NCBI GenBank assembly: GCA_963772065.1
Contig: CAVYVZ010000002.1
Coordinates: 1 to 64,000, forward strand
From: CAVYVZ01 sp963772065
GTDB lineage: Bacteria; Acidobacteriota; Vicinamibacteria; Vicinamibacterales; UBA2999
Length of the DNA stretch: 64,000 bases
Reading direction: 5' to 3'
Shown here piece after piece: positions 53,567 through 60,668 of the stretch; position 1 is the first letter of the stretch; every line of letters starts with the position of its first letter. The translations under genes and the position numbers were made by a program. The notes beneath the pieces are model-generated. The model saw only the letters and a program-made list of their open reading frames with translations. It was not told where the DNA came from and searched no databases.

Positions 53567-54061
53567 TTACATCGAGTTCCCGGTCTCGAGCAGCGACTTC
53601 ATGTCGCTGAGAATCCAGGCCCAGCCACCCGCGCCCTGCTCAGAGAACTTGCTGGCCACCATGCCGGCCATGATCGGCGCACCCTCGAGCTCGTGGATCA
53701 CGGTGAGCCTCGAGAAGCCGGCGGCGGCCTTCTCGATTTCCCACGTCACGCGCGTGAAGCCTTCGGCCTTCGTCGCTTCACTGAACAGGAAGCGATAGGT
53801 GTGCACCAGCTTTCTCGGCGGGTCGGCTTCCTCGACCACGCCGTCGACGACGACGTCCGGCAGGCCGAACGACTGCATCTCGGGAGTCGCGTGCGCCCGG
53901 TACGCGCCGCCGGGACGCAGCTCGTACTCGACCGCGCCCCGGTAGGCGTACTTCACCGTCCATTCGGGCGACGTGATGGCGTCCCAGATGGCTTGCGGCG
54001 TGGCCTTGATGTAGACCTCGTACACCTGTGTGGTCACGCTCGCTTTCGTGTCTGCCGACAT
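53567..54061 (-). CDS. SRPBCC (AHSA1/Aha1-type) domain protein
   Basis: 164 residues from ATG 54061, preceded by GGAGG; earlier in-frame codons lie within arsR. It is an AHSA1 fold: VYEVYIKATPQAIWDAITSP, RGAVEYELRPGGAYRAHATP, DGVVEEADPPRKLVHTYRFL, VTWEIEKAAAGFSRLTVIHE and GGWAWILSDMKSLLETG. The protein is probably a small hydrophobic ligand or lipid binder; the ligand is unknown. It overlaps the end of the upstream arsR gene by 28 bases. ArsR-SRPBCC pairs are common, the repressor usually controlling the pair. Confidence 0.87.
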   Translation of the reverse strand: MSADTKASVTTQVYEVYIKATPQAIWDAITSPEWTVKYAYRGAVEYELRPGGAYRAHATPEMQSFGLPDVVVDGVVEEADPPRKLVHTYRFLFSEATKAEGFTRVTWEIEKAAAGFSRLTVIHELEGAPIMAGMVASKFSEQGAGGWAWILSDMKSLLETGNSM

Positions 54062-54375
54062 GCCTTTGCCTCCAAATCCGCTTTGAGTTCCGCGAGCGCC
54101 GACACCTGGTGCGCCGCGTATTTGTGAATCCACCGGTTGTTGATGAGCCGGATGGGCACTGGGTTCAGGAAATGCAGCTTCTCCCTGCCTGACCAGCGCG
54201 TGACGACGAGGCGCGCGGCTTCGAGCACGCGGAGGTGCTTCATGACGCCGAAGCGGGTCATCTTCAACTGCGATTCGAGCTCCGTCAGCGTCTGGCCATC
54301 GCGCGCGAAGAGCAGGTCGAGAAGGTAACGACGCGTCGCATCCGCCAGTGCCTTGAAGACGCGGTCGTCGTTCAT
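54034..54375 (-). CDS. ArsR family transcriptional repressor
   Basis: 113 residues from ATG 54375 (MNDDRVFKALADATRRYLLD). The winged helix has DGQTLTELESQLKMTRFGVM and KHLRVLEAARLVVTRWSGRE, plus KLHFLNPVPIRLINNRWIHK typical of the SRPBCC-linked, metal-independent subgroup. There is no CxC or DxH metal motif in the recognition helix, so an organic ligand or redox signal is more likely than arsenic. The start is six bases downstream of the -10 box, and a perfect palindrome fills the promoter spacer, so autorepression is expected. Confidence 0.9.
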   Translation of the reverse strand: MNDDRVFKALADATRRYLLDLLFARDGQTLTELESQLKMTRFGVMKHLRVLEAARLVVTRWSGREKLHFLNPVPIRLINNRWIHKYAAHQVSALAELKADLEAKACRQTRKRA

Positions 54376-54381
54376 GGTCCG

Positions 54382-54411
54382 AGAATATGTGACCATTTGG
54401 TCACATGTCAA
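54382..54411 (-). promoter_or_regulatory. arsR promoter with palindromic operator in the spacer
   Basis: TTGACA (54406-54411), an 18-base spacer, TATTCT (54382-54387), then CGGACC and the ATG at 54375. The perfect inverted repeat ATGTGACC-AAAT-GGTCACAT occupies 54387-54406, filling the spacer, so bound repressor would exclude RNA polymerase. Leaderless geometry. Confidence 0.75.
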
Positions 54412-54449
54412 GCGCGGTTGTTTTGCTCTGGGAAGTTCTGCCGTCCGCT

Positions 54450-55688
54450 TCAAGACGCGTTCAGGACTGTGGCTGCCGTACGCGCGTACACCGCCGCGCA
54501 GTCGACGATGCGGTCTACGTGAATGAATTCCTTCGGCCCGTGAGAGACGGCCAGAAGACCGGGACCGTAGGCATACGCCGGCATCCCCCGCTCGGCGTAG
54601 AACCTGACCTCCAGGAGACCGGGACACATCTCGAACTTCGGCGCCCTGCCCGTGACCTCGCGTACGTGCGCGTGAAGTGCCCGGCCGAGTGGCGACGCCT
54701 CGGAGGTCCCCGAAGGACGACCCTCCTGCAACAACTCCACATCGAGTGACACGCCGGCGCGCCGGGCCCCGGCGAACACCTCCATCAACGCGTCGCGCTC
54801 GGCTTCGAAATCCTCCTCGGGATTCATGCGTCGATCGACCGTGAACACGCACCGTCCAGGCACCACGTTGAAGTTCGACCCCGCTTCGACTCGGCCCCCG
54901 ATGAGCATGAGCGATCGACGAGCCGAGTCCGGCTTCAATTGAAAGCGCGTCCGACGCCGTCCAATCTTTCGGGCGAGCCGTTGGAGGCTGCCTACCACAC
55001 GCACCGCGTCCTCAAATGCGTTTCGTCCTTGATGAAGAAGCCCGACATGCGCCTCGCGTCCGTGCACGGTGACCTGAAGCGTGATCGCACCTCGGTTCGC
55101 GTTCCACACCACACCGCTCGTCGGTTCAGGTGTCAGCATGCCAACGCCGTGTGTGCCCAGTCGCTTGGTAGCCGCGAGGAAGCCCGAACCACGCCGGCCG
55201 CCCGTCTCTTCGTCAGGCACGAACACGAGGCCGACACGCCCGTTCAGCGGCACACGCAAGCGCTTCAACGCCACCACCGCGTACAGCATTGAAGCCAGGC
55301 CACCTTTCATATCCGCCGTTCCCCGTCCGAACAACGCCTTGCCTCGAAGCTCGGGTCTGCACTGACCCGGCGTGGTGACGGGTACCACATCGTAGTGGCC
55401 AGAAAAGTACAACGTCCGTTTCCCTGAGCCGAGGTGGCTCAGGAGGACGGCCGCACCGGATTCGTCCCGCACACCGCGCCGCGGGACGTACGCCAGGCGC
55501 TCACACGGCAAGCCAAGGCTGCGCAGTTGTGACGTGATGACGCGCACGCACTCCGGGTACGCCGAACCAGGCGGGTTTTCAGACGCGACGGCCACGAGCT
55601 CGCTCGTGAAGTCGATCATCTCCTCACGCAGCTCGCGAACACATGCATCGAGTTGCCGGTGCAAATGCGGGAACCTCTCATCGTTCAT
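54450..55688 (-). CDS. M20 family zinc metallopeptidase (ArgE/DapE/CPG2-like)
   Basis: 412 residues. Zinc and catalytic residues are in YFSGHYDVVPV (His and the general Asp), FGRGTADMKGG (bridging Asp), VFVPDEETGG (catalytic Glu and ligand Glu), MLTPEPTS, and SHGPKEFIHVDR (C-terminal His). The lid domain is ITLQVTVHGREAHVGLLHQG and NVVPGRCVFTVDRRMNPEED. Substrates of the family include N-acyl amino acids, succinyl-diaminopimelate and folate glutamates; the EATVR-type variation here does not decide. No signal peptide. It is the nearest gene upstream of arsR on the same strand (its 3' end is 75 bases from the arsR ATG), but arsR has its own promoter. Confidence 0.88.
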   Translation of the reverse strand: MNDERFPHLHRQLDACVRELREEMIDFTSELVAVASENPPGSAYPECVRVITSQLRSLGLPCERLAYVPRRGVRDESGAAVLLSHLGSGKRTLYFSGHYDVVPVTTPGQCRPELRGKALFGRGTADMKGGLASMLYAVVALKRLRVPLNGRVGLVFVPDEETGGRRGSGFLAATKRLGTHGVGMLTPEPTSGVVWNANRGAITLQVTVHGREAHVGLLHQGRNAFEDAVRVVGSLQRLARKIGRRRTRFQLKPDSARRSLMLIGGRVEAGSNFNVVPGRCVFTVDRRMNPEEDFEAERDALMEVFAGARRAGVSLDVELLQEGRPSGTSEASPLGRALHAHVREVTGRAPKFEMCPGLLEVRFYAERGMPAYAYGPGLLAVSHGPKEFIHVDRIVDCAAVYARTAATVLNAS

Positions 55689-55857
55689 ATGCGAAGCCGA
55701 GTATTACCACGTGTGGCGCTTACGAAATTGGTGGTTCCTATCAGAGTTTGTGATCGCCGAGAACTACCCGGGTACTGCTGATTCAGAAAAACCGCGTCGT
55801 TTGCGAATGGCGTCGATATTGCCCACGCGACACGGGCCTACCCTCACGAGAATCGTG

Positions 55858-56340
55858 ATGTCAGACACGAACGTCCCAGTCTCACGACGCCAGTTCTGCG
55901 CAGGAGCCTGCCAGGTGGCCTCCGGCGCCACACTCGCGACGCTCGTCTCCGCCTGCGGCGGCGACGCGTCCTCACCGACGTCGCCAAGCGGCGCGGCGTC
56001 GATGCTCGCGCGTCGTGGCCGGCCGGTTCGACGGGCTCCGGCGTGCAGGTCACCGTCGCCGGATCCGCGCTGGCCGACGTCGGCGGTGCAGTACTCGTCG
56101 AGTCCGACGGCCGGCGTGTTCCTGCTCGCGCGAACGAGCGCGAACACGTTCACGGCGATCGAAGCGGTCTGCACCCACGAAGGATGCACCATCAACGGCG
56201 CGGACGGCGCCACCTACGTCTGTCCGTGCCACGGGTCGCGCTACAACCGCACCGGTCAGGTGCTGGCCGGCCCTGCCAGGGCGTCGCTGCGTCAGTACGC
56301 CACCACGTTCGCGAACGGCGTCGTGACGATCGCTGCTCTG
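55858..56340 (+). pseudogene. Frameshifted Rieske [2Fe-2S] protein, Tat/lipoprotein-like export signal
   Basis: Start MSDTNVPVSRRQFCAGACQV with a twin-arginine-type motif and a Cys after a hydrophobic stretch (LATLVSACGG). A break near 56010 is followed, in another frame, by SGVQVTVAGSALADVGGAVL. The original frame then resumes with the Rieske site AVCTHEGCTINGADGATYVC, PCHGSRYNRTGQVLAGPA, ending VTIAA. Cluster ligands CTHxGC and CPCHGS are intact. The domain order fits the small Rieske proteins found near DUF1800/DUF1501 genes. Electron partner unknown. Its stop should precede the DUF1800 ATG at 56346, but a frame change merges them. Confidence 0.78.
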
Positions 56341-56345
56341 ATCGC

Positions 56346-57826
56346 ATGTCCCAACTCAACTCCGGACATCGACCACCTGCTTCGCCGCGCCGGATTCGGC
56401 GCCAGCGCTCGCGGACGCCGACGACGTTCCGCGACATGTCGACGACCGCGGCGGTCGCGCATCTCGTCGACTACGAAGGCCGACCCGACGACGTCGACGC
56501 GCGCATCGGACGGCCCGACCACGCGCAGGTGACGATCTCGCGCGACCTCTTCGCGCCGGACATCGACATCGACGACGCGCGCCAGCGCTGGCTGTTCCGC
56601 ATGATCCACACGCGGCGTCCGCTGCAGGAGAAGATGGCGCTGTTCTGGCACAACCACTTCGCCACCGCCTACAGCAAGCTGGCCGCCGACTCCGGCACCG
56701 ATGCAGGCGGCCAAGATGCTCGCGCACAAGCCCGGCGTGCTGCGCGGGCCGCAGGGACAGATCGAGCTCTTCCGCCAGTACGCGCTCGGCAACTACCGCG
56801 ACCTCCTGCTCCAGGTGGCGCAGGATCCCGCGATGCTGGTGTGGCTCGACGGCAAGAGCAACACCAAAGCAAAGCCGCAGGAGAACTTCGGCCGCGAGGT
56901 CATGGAGCTGTTCACGGTCGGCGTCGGCAACTACACCGAGGCGGACGTCTACGCGGCGGCGCGCGTGTTCACCGGCTGGAACCTGCGGCGAGTCCGAGGG
57001 CTACAGCCGCGACGACTACGGGGACATGAACGCGTATCAGGAGTTCGTCTACAACGCCGACCAGCACGACACCAGCGCCAAGACGTTCTCGTTCCCGATC
57101 TACAGCAACGGAAGCCGGACGATCCCGGAGCGCAGCGAGTCTGCGGGCATGCAGGACGGCGTCGACCTGATCACCGCCCTGGCGATGCACCCGGAGACGG
57201 CGCGTCGGCTGGCGCGGAAGTTCTGGAACTTCTTCATCAGCGAGATCCATCCGCCCGATCCGGGCTTCGTCGAGAGCACGGCCGCCGTCTACCTGCAGAG
57301 CGGCACCGAGATCAGGCCCGTCGTGCGGCACATCCTCACCTCGTCCTGGTTCAACAATCCGTCGATGCGCTACGCGCGCTATTCATGGCCGGCCGAGTTC
57401 GTCGCACGGGCGATCAAGGAAGTGGGCTGGCAGGGCTTCTCGCTCGACAAGGTCCGGGCGCCGCTGGCCAACATGGGCATGCTGCTCTTCGAGCCGCCGA
57501 ACGTCGGCGGCTGGCCGCTCGGCGCCGGCTGGTTCTCGACCGGGACGATGCTGGCGCGAACGAATTTCGCGGCGACGCTCGCGGCGAGCCAGAAGGAGCT
57601 TCTCGCCGTCTCGCTGGAATCCGAGGGCGGGACGCCGCAGGCCTTGCTGACGGCGATGCTCGATCGCGTGACGCCGGCGCCACTCGACTCGGCCCCGCAG
57701 CAGGCGCTGATGTCGTACCTGCTCGCCGGCTGGCGCGTGGACCGGCAGCGCGTCGAACAGCTCAACACCAGGGCCGCCGGCCTCGCGCGCCTCCTCGTCG
57801 GCTCCTCCGAATACCAGCTCGTTTAG
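56346..57826 (+). pseudogene. Frameshifted DUF1800 protein
   Basis: DUF1800 proteins are about 450-500 residues and always sit beside DUF1501; function unknown. Pieces: DIDHLLRRAGFGASA, DARQRWLFRMIHTRRPLQEK, MALFWHNHFATAYSKL, MLAHKPGVLRGPQGQIELFR, QENFGREVMELFTVGVGNYT, ARVFTGWN, then FSFPIYSNGSRTIPERSES and ARRLARKFWNFFISEIHPPD. The final pieces are SSWFNNPSMRYARYSWPAEF, EPPNVGGWPLGAGWFSTGTM and the terminal SSEYQLV. Frame changes occur near 56360, 56415, 56700 and 56985; from 57026 to the end the frame is open. The LFWHNHFAT and NFGREVMELFTVG blocks are the family signatures. Confidence 0.85.
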
Positions 57827-57837
57827 AAGGAGCGACG

Positions 57838-59096
57838 ATGCGACGTATCTCGACGACTCTTCATCCGCAACGGCGTCGCGACGGTCACACTCGGGCTCGC
57901 CGCGCCCGTCTTTCCTGAGCGCGATCGCGCAGGCACAGGGCCTGTCGTCGCGACGCCTCGTCGTCGTCTACCTTGGCGGTGGCAACGACGCGCTCAACAC
58001 GCTGATCTCGTATCAGGACCCGGCGTACTACAGCCGCCGTCCGACGATTGCCGTGCCTGCGGGCCAGGTGCTGCAGGTGGGCACCGATGCCGGCGGGCGG
58101 CGCGCTCGGGCTGCATCCGCGGCTGGGCGGCCTGTTGAACGTCTTCAACGAGGGGCGTCTGGCGCTCGTGCAGCGCACCGGCTACCCGAACTCGAGCCGG
58201 TCGCACTTCGAGGCCACCGACATCTGGGGCACCGCCAACCCGCAGTCGTCGACCGGCTCGGGCTGGCTCGGTCGCTATCTCGACACGCTCCCTCGACCGC
58301 TGGACGCGCTCGCCGCGTGGAACACCACCGGGGAAACGCCGCGTGCGCTCGTCTCCGGACAAAGCGGCGTGCCGGCGATTCCGAACGCGACCACGTACAC
58401 CTATGCGAGCCCGAACCGCGGTGCGGCCGCGCTGCAGGAGCGGGCGGCCGCGCAGGCCATGGCGGCCAACCCGGCGGCCGGCCGGCCGCATCTGGCATTC
58501 GTGAACAGCACCAGCCTCGGCGCGATCGAGACGCTCGACCGCGTGGCGCAGGCGACGTCGTATACCCCGACGGTCGCCTATCCGAACAACGGCTTCGCGC
58601 TGGCGCTGCGCACCGTCGCGGGCGCCATCGTCCGCGGCGTCGGCTCACGGGTGTTCTGGGTGCAGACCGGCGGCTTCGACACGCACGCGGAGCAGGGCGC
58701 GTCGCGGCGGCGCCTACGGCAATCTCATGGGCACGCTGGGCGATGGATTGTGGGCGTTCTACAGCGACGTGCGCAACCAGGGTCTGGCCAACGACACGAC
58801 GGTGATCGTGTTCTCCGAGTTCGGCCGGCGCATCTCGGAGAACGGCAGCGGCGGCACCGATCACGGCGCCGCGGGCGTGATGATGGTGCTCGGCGGCATG
58901 GTGCGCGGCGGGCTCTACGGCACAGCGGCGTCGCTCGCGCCGGGCAATCCGACGCTGGAGAACAACTCCGGCGACGTGCGTTACGAGACCGACTTCCGGT
59001 CCGTGTACGCGCAGAGTGCTCGACCAATGGCTGGGTGTGAACTCCGTGCCCATCCTCAACGGTGACTTTCGTGCCGGCGCGCCGGCCATCTTCTAG
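57838..59096 (+). pseudogene. Frameshifted DUF1501 protein with Tat signal
   Basis: ATG with AAGGAG seven bases upstream, 11 bases after the DUF1800 stop. After a break in the first ten codons the Tat-type signal RRLFIRNGVATVTLGLAAPV appears. It continues LVVVYLGGGNDALNTLISYQ, LGLHPRLGGLLNVFNEGRLA, QRTGYPNSSRSHFEATDIWG, VFWVQTGGFDTHAEQG, VIVFSEFGRRISENGSGGTD and HGAAGVMMVLGGMVRGGLYG. DUF1501 has a sulfatase/phosphatase-like (alkaline phosphatase fold) pattern, here with D, H and E-F-G-R motifs in place. At least three frame changes (near 57860, 58095 and 58715) are needed, plus one near 59015 before the terminus VPILNGDFRAGAPAIF. Confidence 0.83.
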
Positions 59097-59105
59097 GGTG
59101 TTGGC

Positions 59106-60167
59106 ATGAAGAGCATGAATCGATTCTGTCTGACGCGATCATCGTTGTTGAGCCTGTCCGGTCCGGCGCTGGCCCAGGCCCCCCAGACGACGCCGCAGCG
59201 ACTCCGACCGCTTCCGGCAGTTTCCCGGCCGTGACCTTCGGCGTCGTCTCGTTCCTGCAGTACTCCGCGGAACTGCACGAGAGGGACGGATACAACGCGT
59301 TCGACGTCACCCGCGGCTACTTCAACGTCGAGGCGCGACTCTCGGACCGCGTGCGCGTCCGGTTCACGCCGGACGTGCGGCCGACGACCGATGCCAGCCT
59401 CAACCGGAACCTGGCGCTGCGCCTGGAATACGCCTCGCTCGACGCCACGGTGAGCGACGGCGTCGCGATCATGTTCGGCTTGCACGAGACGCCCTGGCTC
59501 ACGCTTCGAGGAGTCCCTCAACCGCTACCGCGTGCTCGGGCCCTTGTTCTCGGAACGCCTGGGATTGATTCCCGGACCGACCGACCTCGGCGTGAGCGTC
59601 AAGGCCACCAGGGGCCGCACGGAGATCCACGTGGGCGTGTACAACGGCGAGGGTTATGGACGAGCCGAATTCGACAAGTACAAGAGCATCGACGGCCGCG
59701 TGACCTTCCGTCCCTTCTCCGAGGACAGCGAGGCTGGCAACGTGAGCATCTCGGGGTTCTACCAGGTACCGGATGGTACGCGAGAGATCGGCCGCGCAAC
59801 GTGGCCATCGTGATGGGCAGCTACGAGAACCCCCACGTCGTCGCCACGGCGCAGTATCTGTCCGCCACTGACAACCCGTTCATCGCCAGGGACGTCGAGC
59901 GCCGCGGCATGTCGTTCTTCGGCGAAGGCCGGCAGGGTCCCACCGGCTGGGCCGGCACTGGGCGGCGTGGACTTCTTCGACCCGGACGCGTCCAACGACA
60001 GCGACTCGAGACGCCGCTACATCTTCGGCGGCGCGCACTGGAGTCAGGTGGGACCGCGGGCGGTTGGGTGTCGTGGTGACGCTCGAGCAATCAATGGAGT
60101 CTATGGAGCGGGCAACTCTCAACTGCTCGAGCGCCGGCTGCTCGCCCAGACCCACATCGAGTTCTAG
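59106..60167 (+). pseudogene. Frameshifted porin-like outer-membrane protein
   Basis: Signal sequence MKSMNRFCLTRSSLLSLSG. After a break it continues FPAVTFGVVSFLQYSAELHE, ARLSDRVRVRFTPDVRPTTD and LNRNLALRLEYASLDATVSD, then IMFGLHETPW. After further breaks it reads NRYRVLGPLFSERLGLIPGP, DLGVSVKATRGRTEIHVGVY, ISGFYQVPDG and VAIVMGSYENPHVVATAQYL, closing with LGGVDFFDPD. The order is that of phosphate-selective porin (OprP/OprO-like) proteins. At least four frame changes. It follows DUF1501 by nine bases, so Rieske-DUF1800-DUF1501-porin form one transcription unit. Confidence 0.7.
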
Positions 60168-60230
60168 AGGTCGTCAGAACGCGCCGTTTTCCCGTCGCTA
60201 AATGATGACCTCGCGGCGCCCGGTTCGCTA

Positions 60231-60258
60231 TTGACAACTGCCGGGTTGATGCCAGAAT
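60231..60258 (+). promoter_or_regulatory. Candidate promoter before the cysteine-repeat gene
   Basis: TTGACA at 60231-60236, a 16-base spacer and CAGAAT at 60253-60258, nine bases before the GTG at 60268. Confidence 0.4.
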
Positions 60259-60267
60259 CCATGCGCC

Positions 60268-60648
60268 GTGGACCGTCTCGTTCGCGAAAGCTGTTTGGCT
60301 CCGTCAGCCTTTCGGCTCTGCCTGGCCATGTCGTTCGCCATCGGCATCCTCGCCCTCGTCGGGGCGGCCCCACCGCCCGGTCCGACGACGCCCTGTAAAC
60401 CCGGATTCGTCCCGCGCGAGGCGCGCTCGAGCGATCGCATCTGCGTGACGCCCGCCAGCAAGGCGAGAGTAGCTGGCGAGAACGCGCGCACCCCGCTGTT
60501 GTGGACGCCAGGACCCTTCGGTCCCAAGACGTGCGCCTCCGGCTTTGTCTGGCGGGAAGCGTTCGGCGGCGATCTCACGTGCGTCACCCCTGAGATCCGC
60601 GCGTTGGTCGCGGACGAAAACGCGACGGCTGCCTCGCGGCATCAGTAA
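60268..60648 (+). CDS. Secreted protein with two cysteine-bounded repeats
   Basis: 126 residues, possibly starting later at ATG 60328. A hydrophobic signal segment (CLAMSFAIGILALVGA) precedes two repeats of about 31 residues. The first is CKPGFVPREARSSDRICVTP, continuing ASKARVAGENA. The second is CASGFVWREAFGGDLTCVTP, continuing EIRALVADENA. The shared pattern C-x-x-GFV-x-REA-x4-D-x2-CVTP-x3-R-x3-ENA, with two Cys per repeat, implies a disulphide-stapled module. I have seen this motif in secreted proteins of several phyla, but know no function. It lies 20 bases upstream of the 949-residue secreted protein and is probably in the same operon. Confidence 0.7.
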   Translation: MDRLVRESCLAPSAFRLCLAMSFAIGILALVGAAPPPGPTTPCKPGFVPREARSSDRICVTPASKARVAGENARTPLLWTPGPFGPKTCASGFVWREAFGGDLTCVTPEIRALVADENATAASRHQ

Positions 60649-60668
60649 CAGATCGACCCACGACGTCC

